DNA from: Sphingomonas sp. JC676
GTDB lineage: Bacteria; Pseudomonadota; Alphaproteobacteria; Sphingomonadales; Sphingomonadaceae
DNA length: 64,000 nucleotides
Direction: 5' to 3'
Assembly (NCBI RefSeq): GCF_014489075.1
Contig: NZ_JACTGR010000004.1
Coordinates: 248,001 to 312,000, forward strand
Shown here: piece after piece, positions 9,411 to 18,587 of the stretch
How positions within the stretch are numbered: position 1 is the first letter of the stretch
Layout: the number at the start of each line of letters is the position of its first letter
The notes under the pieces: generated by a model
Told to the model about the DNA's origin: nothing
The model's input: the letters and a program-made list of their open reading frames with translations, nothing else
The model's database searches: none
Program-made: the position numbers and the translations under genes

Positions 9411-9442
9411 AAAGCCGCCGGTCGAAAGGCCGGCGGCTTTTT
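9411..9442 (+). terminator. Rho-independent terminator after the PEP-CTERM gene
   Basis: A perfect 11-bp GC-rich stem (AAAGCCGCCGG pairing with CCGGCGGCTTT) with an 8-base loop and ending in TTTTT, 23 bp after the stop codon. Confidence 0.85.
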
Positions 9443-9530
9443 CGTCGCATGGAGATGGCGGTCGGCTTGGTGCGGTGTGGGGACGTCCGCTTTCCATCAA
9501 CAGCGGATGTCTCGATTCACGAATGCGACA

Positions 9531-10127
9531 CTAATCCGCCTTGCGCGCCAGCCAGACCGAGCGGCCGCCGGTCATATGGTCGTCCGGCGCAAAGGCGATT
9601 TCCATCAGCTTGAATGCGGCAAAGTGCTCGCGATACTCGGCGGGGTCGAGGCTCGCGTGATAGAGCGGCTCGCCGAACTGGCAGCTGGTGACTTCGCCGT
9701 GCGCAGGGCCGGTGTTGAACAGGAACATGCCACCGGGCGCGAGCCATGCGGCGGCGCGGGCGATCATTGCGGCCTGATCGGGATGCGTAAGATGGAACAG
9801 GCTGTCCCAGGCGAGCACGCCCTGGAAAGGGCCGTCCACCGCCACCGCGCGCATATCCGCCTTCAGCCAATGGTGCCTGGCGAATCGAGTGCGGGCGAGA
9901 CCGGCCATGGTTTCGGACACGTCCACGCCGGTCAGCGTATGGCCGCGATCGATCAGGTATCGGTCGATCGGTTCGCCGCCGCCGCAGCCGAGATCGAGGA
10001 TCCGGCTGCCCTTGGGAACGCCCAGCAAGAAGCGGTCGAGCCACGGCTTTTCGGTGAACTGTCCGCGCCGTGCGGAATCGAATGCGTGCGCGTTGCGCTC
10101 ATAATGTTCGGCAATGATATCGGGCAT
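9531..10127 (-). CDS. Class I SAM-dependent methyltransferase
   Basis: 198 residues. The SAM-binding motif I is ILDLGCGGGEPIDRYL (about 43-58), motif II LTGVDVSETM, and a post-I acidic region KADMRAVAVDGPFQGVLAWDSLFHL corresponds to motif IV. WLAPGGMFLFNTGPA follows as motif VI. The family (methyltransferase type 11/25) covers many small-molecule substrates and the sequence does not identify one. It is transcribed divergently from csbD, and its start lies immediately beside the EcfG-like promoter of that gene. Confidence 0.8.
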   Translation of the reverse strand: MPDIIAEHYERNAHAFDSARRGQFTEKPWLDRFLLGVPKGSRILDLGCGGGEPIDRYLIDRGHTLTGVDVSETMAGLARTRFARHHWLKADMRAVAVDGPFQGVLAWDSLFHLTHPDQAAMIARAAAWLAPGGMFLFNTGPAHGEVTSCQFGEPLYHASLDPAEYREHFAAFKLMEIAFAPDDHMTGGRSVWLARKAD

Positions 10128-10131
10128 TTGT

Positions 10132-10156
10132 GGAACCCCGCCCGGCGCGAACCGTT
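10132..10156 (+). promoter_or_regulatory. EcfG-type (general stress sigma) promoter of csbD
   Basis: GGAACC at 10132 and CGTT at 10153 (16 bases between GGAAC and CGTT) match the consensus of the alphaproteobacterial general stress sigma factor EcfG. The element is about 60 bp before the csbD start codon. CsbD genes are well-known stress-regulon members, which supports the assignment. Confidence 0.7.
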
Positions 10157-10216
10157 GTTTTCATTGAACGAACCGGGTGCGACCAAGCACCGGCTCGCGG
10201 CCAGGAGACTAGTGTC

Positions 10217-10387
10217 ATGGGTGAGCTTACCGACAAGATCAAGGGCAACGTCAACGAGGCGATCGGCAAGGTAAAGCAGCAGAGCGACAACCCCGATACC
10301 CGCGATGAAGGTGCCGCCCAGGAGATCAAGGGCAAGGCCCAGCAGACCATCGGCAAGGTCAAGGGCGCGCTCGGCGACGACATCTGA
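10217..10387 (+). CDS. csbD: CsbD family stress protein
   Basis: 56 residues, very hydrophilic and rich in Lys, Gly and Gln. The hallmark repeated segments are DKIKGNVNEAIGKVKQ and QEIKGKAQQTIGKVKGALGD, each predicted as an amphipathic helix. CsbD was defined in Bacillus as a sigma-B dependent stress protein; the molecular role is unknown. The start at 10217 is fixed by CCAGGAG upstream and by the family N-terminus. It stands alone between a promoter of the EcfG type and a strong terminator. Confidence 0.9.
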   Translation: MGELTDKIKGNVNEAIGKVKQQSDNPDTRDEGAAQEIKGKAQQTIGKVKGALGDDI

Positions 10388-10408
10388 CGCCAGCTGTCCG
10401 ACAATGAA

Positions 10409-10444
10409 ATAGGGCCGCTCCGGGAAACCGGGGCGGCCCTTTCC
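10409..10444 (+). terminator. Rho-independent terminator after csbD
   Basis: AGGGCCGC pairs with GCGGCCCT around a GC-rich inner stem, followed by TTT. It lies 22 bp after the csbD stop. Confidence 0.75.
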
Positions 10445-10460
10445 ATTTGGCGCGATAGGG

Positions 10461-10703
10461 TCAGTCTTCGACGTAGAATGCCCAGAGATCGGGGCCGACC
10501 TGCCCGGCGGCGAAACGCACTGGATTGCGCGTGCTGCCAACCTCGCAGATCATGAACGAGAAGCTCTCGGTGGTATGAAGCGGGTGGGGGAGATAGACGG
10601 TGCGGCGCTCGACCCAGCGCCACGGCTCCTCCCACACATGCACGCCTTCGATGCGGAGACGATCTCCGCGCTTGCCGAGATGTACCGATCGCCAGTGCGG
10701 CAC
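10461..10703 (-). CDS. Conserved-looking hypothetical protein, 80 aa
   Basis: An 80-residue cytoplasmic protein rich in Trp and aromatic residues (HVWEEPWRWVERRTVYLPHP, DLWAFYVED). There is no signal peptide, membrane segment or recognisable motif. The composition looks like a folded coding sequence rather than an out-of-frame translation, and it fills the gap between the csbD terminator and the SDR gene. Function unknown. Confidence 0.55.
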   Translation of the reverse strand: MPHWRSVHLGKRGDRLRIEGVHVWEEPWRWVERRTVYLPHPLHTTESFSFMICEVGSTRNPVRFAAGQVGPDLWAFYVED

Positions 10704-10806
10704 CGCGCTCCTCCTGCTCCCGGCATGATATAACCAAGGGCAATCGGCTGCACCCGCGGGAAATTGGTCGCCACCCCGGCAACCAACTTCCCTCGCCGCG
10801 ATAGGT

Positions 10807-11613
10807 TCACGCGTCGGCGGTCTCGCGGTAGCGCGGCGCGACGTCGCGGCGCGAAAGGTTCGGCCCCAGCGCGAGGCGCGCCTGGTGATAGGTCTCCCAC
10901 AGTCCTTCGTCGGCGAGCGGCGGGATGGTGACGGCCTCGCCGCGATCGAAGCCGAGCAGCGATGCGTCGACCAAGTCGTCCACGCCCATCACTATCTCGG
11001 GGGGGAAGCTGTCGACATCCTTGCCCGACCGCTCCCAGATCTCGGTGCGCGTGGCGCCGGGAAGGACGGCCTGGACCTGCACGCCGCTCCCGGCGAACTG
11101 CCGCGACAGCGAGAGCGACAGGTTGAGCAGATAGGCCTTGGTGCCACTATAGACGCCATCATACGCTTCGGGAGCGAGCGCCAGCACCGAGGCGATGTTG
11201 ATGATCGCGCCCTTGTCGCGTGCCTTGAACGCCTTGCCGGCGGCCGAGGCGAGCAGGGTCGGCGCGGTGATGTTGAGCGTGATGATGCGCTCGAGCTGCG
11301 ACGCTTCGTTTTCGAGCAGGCCACCATTCAGCGACATGCCGGCATTGTTGACCAGCAGGGTGATCGCAGGGTCGCTTTCGAGGCGCTTCGAGATGCGATC
11401 GAGATCGTCGCCGTCGGTCAGGTCGGCGGGGAGGACTTCGACCGTGCGGCCGGTTTCGGCGCGCAGCTTTTCGGCGAGCGCACCCATGCGGGCGGCGTCG
11501 CGGGCAACGAGGATCAGGTCATGGCCACGGCGGGCCAGGCGATCGGCATAGACCGCGCCGATGCCGGTCGATGCGCCGGTGATCAGGGCGGTGCCGAGGG
11601 AAGAATTGCTCAT
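10807..11613 (-). CDS. Short-chain dehydrogenase/reductase
   Basis: 268 residues from the start at 11613 (GGAGAC upstream; an in-frame start 39 bp further up adds a non-homologous tail). It has the classical SDR elements: cofactor loop TGASTGIGA, NNAG after strand 4, and the catalytic YSGTK (Tyr-x-x-x-Lys). It would carry out NAD(P)-dependent oxidation or reduction of an alcohol or ketone. It is divergent from an HxlR regulator with a 67-bp shared promoter, an arrangement that usually means the regulator controls it. Confidence 0.88.
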   Translation of the reverse strand: MSNSSLGTALITGASTGIGAVYADRLARRGHDLILVARDAARMGALAEKLRAETGRTVEVLPADLTDGDDLDRISKRLESDPAITLLVNNAGMSLNGGLLENEASQLERIITLNITAPTLLASAAGKAFKARDKGAIINIASVLALAPEAYDGVYSGTKAYLLNLSLSLSRQFAGSGVQVQAVLPGATRTEIWERSGKDVDSFPPEIVMGVDDLVDASLLGFDRGEAVTIPPLADEGLWETYHQARLALGPNLSRRDVAPRYRETADA

Positions 11614-11656
11614 TTCGTGTCTCCATGCGGCCCTGAAGCGAGTCGCTTGCATTTTA

Positions 11657-11671
11657 ATAGTAACTCACTAT
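11657..11671. promoter_or_regulatory. Candidate HxlR operator
   Basis: ATAGT-AACTC-ACTAT, a perfect 5-bp inverted repeat with a 5-bp spacer, in the 67-bp gap between the SDR gene and the HxlR regulator. HxlR/YodB-type proteins bind short AT-rich dyads of this kind in their own divergent promoters. Confidence 0.5.
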
Positions 11672-11680
11672 CATTATGCA

Positions 11681-12166
11681 ATGGATACGAGAGAAGAAAA
11701 TTTGACTCCTTGCCCGGTGGCCCGCGGATTGGCGCGGGTCGGCGACGCCTGGAGCATGCTGATCCTGCGCGACGTGAGCCTGGGGATGACCCGGTTCGAC
11801 CAGCTGCGCACCAGCCTGAAGATCGCGCCGAACATCCTCACGCAGCGCCTGCGCGCGCTGACTGAGGCGGGGGTGCTGGAGAAGCGCCGCTACAGCGAGC
11901 GGCCGCCGCGCGACGAATATGTGCTGACGGCGGCGGGGCGCGATTTCCTGCCTGTGCTGCACGTCATCGGCGAATGGGGCCGGACGTATAATGGCAAGGG
12001 CGGCACGAGCCGGCTCGTCGACGAAGAGACCGGCAAGCTGGTCGAGCCGATGGTGATCGACCGGCTGACCGGCGTGCCGTTGGAGGGCCGGGCGCTGCGC
12101 GTCGCTCTGCCCGACGATCCTTTGGTCAGCGGTTCCGGATCGCGGAGATCGTGGTTGCTGGAGTGA
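11681..12166 (+). CDS. HxlR family winged-helix transcriptional regulator
   Basis: 161 residues. The N-terminal HxlR domain is complete: CPVARGLARVGDAWSMLILRD, the recognition region TRFDQLRTSLKIAPNILTQRLRALTEAG, and the wing VLEKRRYSERPPRDEYVLTAAG. The N-terminal Cys (residue 10) is the position that senses electrophiles or oxidants in YodB/HypR-type members. A C-terminal tail of about 50 residues is less conserved. It probably represses itself and the divergent SDR. Its 3' end overlaps the convergent TPP-enzyme gene by 41 bp. Confidence 0.9.
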   Translation: MDTREENLTPCPVARGLARVGDAWSMLILRDVSLGMTRFDQLRTSLKIAPNILTQRLRALTEAGVLEKRRYSERPPRDEYVLTAAGRDFLPVLHVIGEWGRTYNGKGGTSRLVDEETGKLVEPMVIDRLTGVPLEGRALRVALPDDPLVSGSGSRRSWLLE

Positions 12167-13778
12167 TGAACTCCACCTCGGTCTTGAGGTGGAGCAGCTT
12201 CAGACCCGGCTGCTCCAGCGCGCGGTCGAGCGCAGGGGCGAATTGTTCGGTCGTCTCGACCGTCTCCGCCCAGGCGCCATAGGCGCGGCCGAGCGCGGCG
12301 AAATCGGGGTTCCTGAGCGCGGTCCCGGAGAGGCGCGCGGGATATTCGCGCTCCTGGTGCATGCGGATCGTGCCGTAGGTGGAGTTGTCTACGACGATGA
12401 CGAGCATGTTCGCGTCATGCTGGATCGCAGTGGCGAGCTCCTGGCCGTTCATCAGGAAATCGCCGTCGCCGGCGACCGCGACGACCTGGCGATCGGGGAA
12501 GCGGATCGCCGCAGCGACCGCGGCGGGGACGCCATAGCCCATCGCGCCGGCGGTTGGGGCGAGCTGCGAAGGCTGCGGGCCATAGCGCCAGTAACGGTGC
12601 CACCAGCCCGAGAAGTTGCCCGCGCCGTTGCAGATGATCGTGTCCACCGGCATCGCCTCGCGCATCGCCAGCACGCACTGGCCGAGATCGAGCGCTACGC
12701 CCTCGCGGGGCTTGGGCGTGGACCATTCGAGCCATTCGGCATGGGCTTCGGCGCCGGAGGCGTGCGGTGTCGGTGGATATTCGGCGCTGGCTAGCGCATC
12801 CGCGAAGGAGAAGGTGTCGCAGCAGGCCGCGATGTCAGCGCGATAGACCCGGTTGAGCTCGGTGGGATCGGGATGGACATGGATTAGCGACTGGCCCGGG
12901 TGATCCGGCGTGATGAGGGTGTAGCCATCCGTCGTCGCTTCGCCGAGCCGCGCTCCGATTGCGAGGATCACATCCGCCGCCTTGATCCGCGCGACCAGTT
13001 TCGGATTGGGGCCGTAGCCCAGATTACCGGCCCATGCCTTGGACCAGTTCGGAATCGCGTCCTGCCGGCGGAACGCTCCGGCGACTGGGATACCCCAGTT
13101 GCTCGCGAAGCAATCGAATGCGCCGGTCGTCGCCTTGTCCCAGCCCGCTCCGCCCACGATCGCGACGGGACGCTTGGCGTTGCGCAGCAGGGTCAGCGCT
13201 GCATCAGCCTGTTCGCTGTTGTCTGCTTGCCACACGCGTTCGATGCGCGGCCGGTCCACCGCATCGACCACGTCGCACAACATGTCCTCGGGCAGCGCGA
13301 TCACCACCGGGCCGGGCCGTCCGTTCATCGCGGTCGCATAGGCCCGCGCGACATATTCGGGAATCCGCCGCGCATCCTCGATCCGCGTCGCCCATTTGGC
13401 GAGCGGGGCGAACATTGCAGGGAAATCGACTTCCTGGAAGCCTTCGCGGTCGCGCATGCCGCGGTCGACATCGCCGATGAACAGGATCATCGGCTGCGAA
13501 TCCTGCATCGCGACATGCACGCCGATCGAAGCGTTGGTCGCGCCCGGCCCGCGCGTCACGAAGGCCACGCCCGGCCGCCCAGTCATCGCGCCGTCCGCGC
13601 ACGCCATGAAGCCGACGCCGCCCTCCTGGCGACATGTCACCAAGTCGATCTGTGGCGTGTCGTGCAGCGCGTCGAGCACGGCGAGGAAGCTCTCGCCCGG
13701 CACGTGGAAGATACGGTCGCAGCCCTGTGCGACCAGATTGTCGACGAGGATCCGGCCCCCGGTTCGTTTCGCGGTCAT
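12126..13778 (-). CDS. Thiamine-pyrophosphate-dependent enzyme (acetolactate synthase / oxo-acid decarboxylase-like)
   Basis: 550 residues with the three-domain layout of the ThDP decarboxylase/synthase superfamily. The N-terminal Pyr domain has the activating Glu in FHVPGESFLAVLDAL; the central domain carries VAIVGGAGWDK. The C-terminal PP domain has the ThDP motif GDGDFLMNGQELATA...VVDNSTYG. Anabolic acetolactate synthase is usually accompanied by ilvN, which is absent here, so this may be a catabolic or oxo-acid decarboxylase homologue. The exact substrate cannot be read from sequence. Confidence 0.85.
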   Translation of the reverse strand: MTAKRTGGRILVDNLVAQGCDRIFHVPGESFLAVLDALHDTPQIDLVTCRQEGGVGFMACADGAMTGRPGVAFVTRGPGATNASIGVHVAMQDSQPMILFIGDVDRGMRDREGFQEVDFPAMFAPLAKWATRIEDARRIPEYVARAYATAMNGRPGPVVIALPEDMLCDVVDAVDRPRIERVWQADNSEQADAALTLLRNAKRPVAIVGGAGWDKATTGAFDCFASNWGIPVAGAFRRQDAIPNWSKAWAGNLGYGPNPKLVARIKAADVILAIGARLGEATTDGYTLITPDHPGQSLIHVHPDPTELNRVYRADIAACCDTFSFADALASAEYPPTPHASGAEAHAEWLEWSTPKPREGVALDLGQCVLAMREAMPVDTIICNGAGNFSGWWHRYWRYGPQPSQLAPTAGAMGYGVPAAVAAAIRFPDRQVVAVAGDGDFLMNGQELATAIQHDANMLVIVVDNSTYGTIRMHQEREYPARLSGTALRNPDFAALGRAYGAWAETVETTEQFAPALDRALEQPGLKLLHLKTEVEFITPATTISAIRNR

Positions 13779-13851
13779 CGTGCCTGTCTAGACCGGGCAG
13801 GGCTGCTTGGGTAACCCCCCTTGCCGTGCGGCGGCCGAATGCGCCGGGCAC

Positions 13852-13883
13852 GAAAAAGGCCGCGCGGCGAACCGCGCGGCCCT
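13852..13883 (-). terminator. Terminator of the outer-membrane protein gene
   Basis: A perfect 10-bp stem (GGCCGCGCGG with CCGCGCGGCC, loop CGAA) followed on the minus strand by TTTTT. It ends the gene beginning at 14437. Confidence 0.85.
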
Positions 13884-13900
13884 TCATGATCGTCAGGCGA

Positions 13901-14437
13901 TCAGAAGCGAACGCCGAGGCCGGCGAGCACCTGATGGCGCTCCACGTCCTGGCTGTAGTTCGAGTAGCGATACTCGACCTTGCCGTAGAAGCGGCCGAAC
14001 TGGCGCTCCACGCCGGCACCCAGACGGAAGCCGTCGAGATTGTCGGCGGCGCGGACATTGGCGGTCTCGCCGATCACGCGCGCATTGGTGTAGCCGCCCT
14101 TCACATAGAGCAGCGTGTTCGGGATGACGACATAGCCGGCGCGCACGCCCGCATAGAGGTCGCGGCCAGCCTTGACGGTGACGCCCGCGTCGGTTTCCTT
14201 CGCGGTCGAACCGGTGACTTCACCCTCGACGCCGAACACGGCCTTGCCGCGCTGCAGGTCGTAGCCAAGCGCACCGCCATAGGTGAAGCCCGACGCGCCT
14301 GCGTTATTGGTTTCCACACGGTCCCAGCCGCCGACGATTTCGGCGCGCGGGCCCTGGAAGGGCTTGGCTTCATCCTGGGCGAAAGCGGGGGTTGCGGCTG
14401 CCGTCAGGGCGAGCGCCGCCGTTGCGAGAATTCGCAT
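13901..14437 (-). CDS. Small outer-membrane beta-barrel (opacity/OmpX-like porin family)
   Basis: 178 residues. The signal peptide MRILATAALALTAAATPAFA is followed by alternating strands typical of an 8-stranded barrel (GPRAEIVGGWDRVE, GFTYGGALGYDL, AVFGVEGEVTG, LYAGVRAGYV, KVEYRYSNYS). The C-terminal strand HQVLAGLGVRF ends in Phe, the BAM recognition signal. The start at 14437 has AGGA upstream and begins the signal peptide; the frame continues 84 bp further without a plausible start. It is probably a structural or adhesion-type barrel; no substrate is implied. Confidence 0.88.
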   Translation of the reverse strand: MRILATAALALTAAATPAFAQDEAKPFQGPRAEIVGGWDRVETNNAGASGFTYGGALGYDLQRGKAVFGVEGEVTGSTAKETDAGVTVKAGRDLYAGVRAGYVVIPNTLLYVKGGYTNARVIGETANVRAADNLDGFRLGAGVERQFGRFYGKVEYRYSNYSQDVERHQVLAGLGVRF

Positions 14438-14680
14438 TGTTTTTCCTACTCTTTGGACTTTGTACTCTAGCTTCGGATGGCCATCCGGGGGACTACGTAG
14501 GTCTCCATCTCGCAGCTGCAATATGGCAAATTAACTACACTGGTAGGTGTTGCCTTTCGGCCTCACCTATACCTTTGTGCAATTGCGAACGGTCGCGAAG
14601 TTGAAAGCCGGTTCAGGTTTGCTTGACCGGGGCTTGGCCGGGGGATTATCGCCGCGCCAGATCAGGAGAGAATCGCAGCG

Positions 14681-15400
14681 ATGAACAAGCTCTATCCCAA
14701 CGCCGAAGCAGCGCTGGAAGGGCTGCTGTTCGACGGCATGACTCTGTGCGCCGGCGGTTTCGGCCTGTGCGGCATCCCTGAGCGGCTGATCGACGCGATC
14801 CAGGCCTCGGGCGTCACCGGGCTCACCATCGCCTCCAACAATGCGGGCATCGACAATGAGGGGCTGGGCAAGCTGCTGCGCAGCCGCCAGGTGAAGAAGA
14901 TGATTTCCTCCTATGTCGGCGAGAACAAGGAGTTCGAGCGGCAATATCTCGCCGGCGAGCTCGAGGTGGAATTCTGCCCCCAGGGCACGCTCGCGGAGCG
15001 CTGCCGCGCGGGCGGGGCAGGGATACCGGGCTTCTATACCAAGACCGGCGTCGGCACCCAGGTGGCCGAGGGCAAGGAAGTGAAGACCTTTGACGGCGAG
15101 GATTATATCCTCGAGCGCGGCATCCGCAGCGACGTCTCGATCATCAAGGGCTGGAAGGCCGACGAGAGCGGCAACCTCATCTTCCGCAAGACCGCGCGCA
15201 ACTTCAACCAGCCGATGGCGACCGCGGGGCGCGTCTGCGTAGCCGAGGTGGAGGAAGTGGTGCCGGTTGGCAGCCTCGATCCGGACTGCATCCATCTGCC
15301 TGGCATCTATGTGAAGCGGATGATCATCGGCAGCCCCTACGACAAGAAGATCGAGTTCCGCACGACGCGGCAGCGCCCAGAAGTCGTTGGGGCGGCATGA
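14681..15400 (+). CDS. scoA: 3-oxoacid CoA-transferase subunit A
   Basis: 239 residues, full length for the alpha subunit of succinyl-CoA:3-ketoacid CoA-transferase. Family motifs include [16 protein letters not shown], the CoA-binding [24 protein letters not shown] and FNQPMATAG. With ScoB it moves CoA from succinyl-CoA to acetoacetate, feeding ketone bodies and PHB breakdown products into acetyl-CoA. Unusually, its partner gene is not next: two unrelated genes lie between them. The stop overlaps the following ATG (ATGA). Confidence 0.95.
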   Translation: MNKLYPNAEAALEGLLFDGMTLCAGGFGLCGIPERLIDAIQASGVTGLTIASNNAGIDNEGLGKLLRSRQVKKMISSYVGENKEFERQYLAGELEVEFCPQGTLAERCRAGGAGIPGFYTKTGVGTQVAEGKEVKTFDGEDYILERGIRSDVSIIKGWKADESGNLIFRKTARNFNQPMATAGRVCVAEVEEVVPVGSLDPDCIHLPGIYVKRMIIGSPYDKKIEFRTTRQRPEVVGAA

Positions 15401-16515
15401 TGCCGAGCGCCTCCGGGCGATTGCTGGGCGGGACGGTCGCGATGGCGCTGCTGTCCGGCTGTGTCGCTGCGGCGGTACCGGTCGTGGCGGCGGGCGGAAT
15501 CTACAAGTCGTCGCAGGATGCGAAGAAGCGCAAGCGGAACCGGGGGCGACAGGAAGCCCCGCAGCCCGCGCCGAGTGCGACCGTGCAGACGCCGGAGGGA
15601 CAGTGGCAGGTCACGCAGCTCAAGCAATTGCCGTCGCCCAGCGGTGTACCGGACCAGCCGCCGGTGACAGCCACGCCGGCCGCGGGCGTCGCCGTGCCGC
15701 CAGGGATGCAATATCTCTACGGATCGGGCGAGGCGGCGGCGCTGAGCGTGCAGGCTTATCAGGCGTTGTGGGCCTATGTCCGCAACCGGGCGCTCGACCG
15801 GAAGACAGGCAGTTCCGCCTGGTCGGTCGTGCTTTCGCGCGACGGCACGCTGGCGGCGCCGAAGTTCACGGCGTGTGAGCAGAAGCCGCTCGCCGTTGTG
15901 CTCGACGTGGACGAGACTGCCTTGCTCAACCTGGGCTATGAGGCCTCCGACGCACAGCGCCAGGGCGCCTATGACGAAAAACGCTGGGATCGCTGGGAGC
16001 AGACCGGCGCTGGCAAGGTGAGCGCGGTGCCGGGCGCGGTCGATGCGCTCCAGGCGGCGCGGCGCGAGGGCGTGACGGTGGTCTTCAATTCCAACCGGCT
16101 GGCGGCCAATGCCGCGCAGACCGAGGCGGCGCTCAACGGCGCGGGGCTGGGCCCGGCCGAGCATGGCAAGACGCTCTGGCTGCGCGGCGACGACGGCACG
16201 ACGTCGAGCGCCAAGGACGAACGCCGCTGGCAGATCGCCGAGCGCTATTGCGTGATCGCACTGGTTGGCGACCAGCTCGGCGACTTCACCGATCTGTTCA
16301 ACAAGGACCCGAACCCGGTGATGCGGCGCAACGCGGCGACCGAGACGATGATCGCGCCGCTATGGGGCGCGGGCTGGTTCATGCTGCCCAATCCCGTCTA
16401 TGGCAGCGGCCTCAAGGGCAGCTTCGACGAGGTTTTCCCGGCGGACAAGCGCTGGAACGATCCGGGGGACGCATCCGCGGCGCCGGCTCGGCTGTCGATC
16501 GATGCCGCTCCGTGA
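15397..16515 (+). CDS. Lipoprotein acid phosphatase, e(P4)/class B HAD family
   Basis: 372 residues. The lipoprotein signal has lipobox LLSGC. After a low-complexity Lys/Pro region comes a HAD phosphatase domain: [12 protein letters not shown] (nucleophile and general-acid Asp pair), VVFNSNRL (motif II), a Lys region near [13 protein letters not shown], and [11 protein letters not shown] (motif III acidic pair). The e(P4) family dephosphorylates nucleotides such as NMN and AMP at the outer membrane. The gene starts inside the scoA stop and ends inside the next start, so it is translated as part of the sco chain. Confidence 0.9.
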   Translation: MMPSASGRLLGGTVAMALLSGCVAAAVPVVAAGGIYKSSQDAKKRKRNRGRQEAPQPAPSATVQTPEGQWQVTQLKQLPSPSGVPDQPPVTATPAAGVAVPPGMQYLYGSGEAAALSVQAYQALWAYVRNRALDRKTGSSAWSVVLSRDGTLAAPKFTACEQKPLAVVLDVDETALLNLGYEASDAQRQGAYDEKRWDRWEQTGAGKVSAVPGAVDALQAARREGVTVVFNSNRLAANAAQTEAALNGAGLGPAEHGKTLWLRGDDGTTSSAKDERRWQIAERYCVIALVGDQLGDFTDLFNKDPNPVMRRNAATETMIAPLWGAGWFMLPNPVYGSGLKGSFDEVFPADKRWNDPGDASAAPARLSIDAAP

Positions 16516-17129
16516 GCATATGGCGCATCTGGGCCTTCGGTATCACGGCGGCGCTTTTCCCGCCGGCGCCTGCCGTGGCGCAGGGTACTCCCTTGAGCGA
16601 CGAGAGGCTGTTCCAGGCCGGCGACGGAACGCTGCTGCTGAGCAATTGGGCGGAGCAAGCGATCTATGAATCGCCGGTGATGCGCGCGCATCTCGAGCGG
16701 ATCGGCCTGGCGAGGACGTGCGCCATCGCCAACGAAGCGGTAAAGCTGGCGGTGAGCGATCGTATCGATGCCTTCCGGCCGGCGCTGGTCGCGGCGATGC
16801 GGAGCCAGATTCCCGCCGACCGCTTCGATGCCAGGCGCTGGCTTTCGTTGCAGGGCGCGCTGGCGGCCTATCGGGGGCGGGTGGAGGATGCGCTGCTCCG
16901 CGACGCAGCGCCGGTCTATGAAGGCGTTCGCGCGCTTGCCCTGACCCGTTTCCAACGTGAGACCGCAATCGCAGCCGCCGTTGCCGGGTCCTGGGCGGAC
17001 ATATTCGCGGATTGGGACCTGTCCAGGACCAACGCCGTTCGTACCGCTTGCATGCTGTACCAGCTTTCGGATCCGGTCATGGCCAAGCGGCCCTTCGACC
17101 AATTCTATCAACGCAAGGAAATGCACTGA
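16512..17129 (+). CDS. Secreted protein of unknown function inside the sco operon
   Basis: 205 residues from a GTG at 16512 that overlaps the phosphatase stop; the frame is open much further upstream inside the phosphatase gene, but the GTG begins a clear signal peptide ([23 protein letters not shown]). The mature protein is helical and holds two Cys (RTCAIANEA and RTACMLYQL), which could form a disulfide. I do not recognise a family. Its stop overlaps the scoB start (TGATG), so it is translationally coupled on both sides. Confidence 0.7.
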   Translation: MSIWRIWAFGITAALFPPAPAVAQGTPLSDERLFQAGDGTLLLSNWAEQAIYESPVMRAHLERIGLARTCAIANEAVKLAVSDRIDAFRPALVAAMRSQIPADRFDARRWLSLQGALAAYRGRVEDALLRDAAPVYEGVRALALTRFQRETAIAAAVAGSWADIFADWDLSRTNAVRTACMLYQLSDPVMAKRPFDQFYQRKEMH

Positions 17130-17776
17130 TGCCCTGGACCCGTGACGAAATGGCGGCGCGTGCCGCGCGCGAGCTCGAGGACGGCTATTACGTCAATCTG
17201 GGTATCGGCATCCCGACGCTGGTGGCGAACCATATCCCGGACGGCGTGGAAGTGACGCTTCAGTCCGAGAACGGCATGCTCGGCATCGGGCCGTTTCCCT
17301 ATGACGACGAGGTCGATCCCGACCTGATCAATGCCGGCAAGCAGACGATCAGCGAACTGCCCCAATCGGCCTATTTCGGCTCCGAGCAGAGCTTCGCGAT
17401 GATCCGCGGCGGGCATATCGACCTGACCGTGCTCGGCGCGATGGAGGTCAGCGAGCAGGGCGACATCGCCAACTGGATGATCCCCGGCAAGATGATCAAG
17501 GGCATGGGCGGCGCGATGGATCTGGTCGCCGGGGTGAAGAAGATCATCGTGGTGATGGAGCATACCAGCAAGAACGGCGATCCGAAGTTCATCCCGCAAT
17601 GCACGCTGCCGCTGACCGGCAAGAACGTGGTCGATATGATCATCACCGATCTGGCGGTGTTCCAGCGCTCCGATCACCAGTCGCCGTTCAGGCTGATCGA
17701 GCTGGCGCCGGGCGTCACCGAGGAGGAAGTCGCGGCGAAGACCACGGCGAAGTACGAGGCGCGCGCCGCGGCTTGA
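17129..17776 (+). CDS. scoB: 3-oxoacid CoA-transferase subunit B
   Basis: 215 residues, normal for the beta subunit. The catalytic Glu that forms the CoA thioester is in [13 protein letters not shown]. Other family blocks are [32 protein letters not shown] and [14 protein letters not shown]. It completes the enzyme with ScoA encoded 1.7 kb upstream. ATG overlaps the stop of the preceding gene. Confidence 0.96.
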   Translation: MPWTRDEMAARAARELEDGYYVNLGIGIPTLVANHIPDGVEVTLQSENGMLGIGPFPYDDEVDPDLINAGKQTISELPQSAYFGSEQSFAMIRGGHIDLTVLGAMEVSEQGDIANWMIPGKMIKGMGGAMDLVAGVKKIIVVMEHTSKNGDPKFIPQCTLPLTGKNVVDMIITDLAVFQRSDHQSPFRLIELAPGVTEEEVAAKTTAKYEARAAA

Positions 17777-17894
17777 ACCGAAACGCGTCATCCGGGCACT
17801 AACTCCGCATGACGCCTGAGAATTTCCGCCGCGTATCCGGTGTGTTGCAGTGCCGCAAGTTGACGCTACTCCGAGCGAGGCGTAGCGTCCGGCA

Positions 17895-18578
17895 ATGTTG
17901 ACCTGGTTTCGTACCCGCTATCTGGACCTGCTGGGTTCGATCTACATCTACAACGAGCACCGGGGGTATACGAGCATCGACCGCGTGCTGGAGGCGGTGC
18001 GCGCCCGCGCGCCCGACGATCACCAGCTCATCGCCGACATCGAGAAGCACCGCGCCGACGAGCGCAAGCACTATGTGATGTTCAAACGCTGGTTCGAACT
18101 GCAGGGCAAGATGCCGCTCCGGGTCGACCGCACCTGCGGGCATATCGACCGCTTCGTCGAGATCATGTTCCGGCGCACCATCGACAATCTCGACACGAAC
18201 AGGATCATCGCCGAGGACAACGAGTTCGAGAAGCTCTGCCGGGTGATTTCGCTCACCGAGAAGCGCGGCTACAAGCAGGTCGACATCCTGCTCAAGCATC
18301 CGCTGGTGAAGCACGACCGGACGCTGATCAAGATCTTCCAGATCATCGAGAAGGATGAGCCGAGCCACTGGGCGCCCTATGACGGCTGGCTGAAGGCGAA
18401 CGGCAAGCGCGACCCCAAATGGTGGGAGCACGCGATCGACACCTTCATCCATTCGGAGCTGCTGTTCCTCAAGCTGCCGGCATTGTTCCTCAATCCCTGG
18501 GTCAAGCGCCGGACCGAATGGCAGGACGCGCACGACCCGGCAGAGAGCCTCGCCTCGCCGGTGGCCGCCGCAGCCTGA
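17895..18578 (+). CDS. Ferritin-like di-iron protein of unknown function
   Basis: 227 residues, all-helical. Carboxylate and histidine ligands are spaced as in ferritin-like four-helix bundles: Glu in IYNEHRGY (about residue 20), ExxH in ADERKHYVMF (about 55-60), Glu in EDNEFEKL (about 110-116), and a second E...H in IIEKDEPSHWAPY (about 150-158). These could bind two metal ions. There is no signal peptide. Possible roles are an oxygenase, hydroxylase or iron-handling protein; neighbours do not decide this. Confidence 0.65.
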   Translation: MLTWFRTRYLDLLGSIYIYNEHRGYTSIDRVLEAVRARAPDDHQLIADIEKHRADERKHYVMFKRWFELQGKMPLRVDRTCGHIDRFVEIMFRRTIDNLDTNRIIAEDNEFEKLCRVISLTEKRGYKQVDILLKHPLVKHDRTLIKIFQIIEKDEPSHWAPYDGWLKANGKRDPKWWEHAIDTFIHSELLFLKLPALFLNPWVKRRTEWQDAHDPAESLASPVAAAA

Positions 18579-18587
18579 TTCCTTCTC

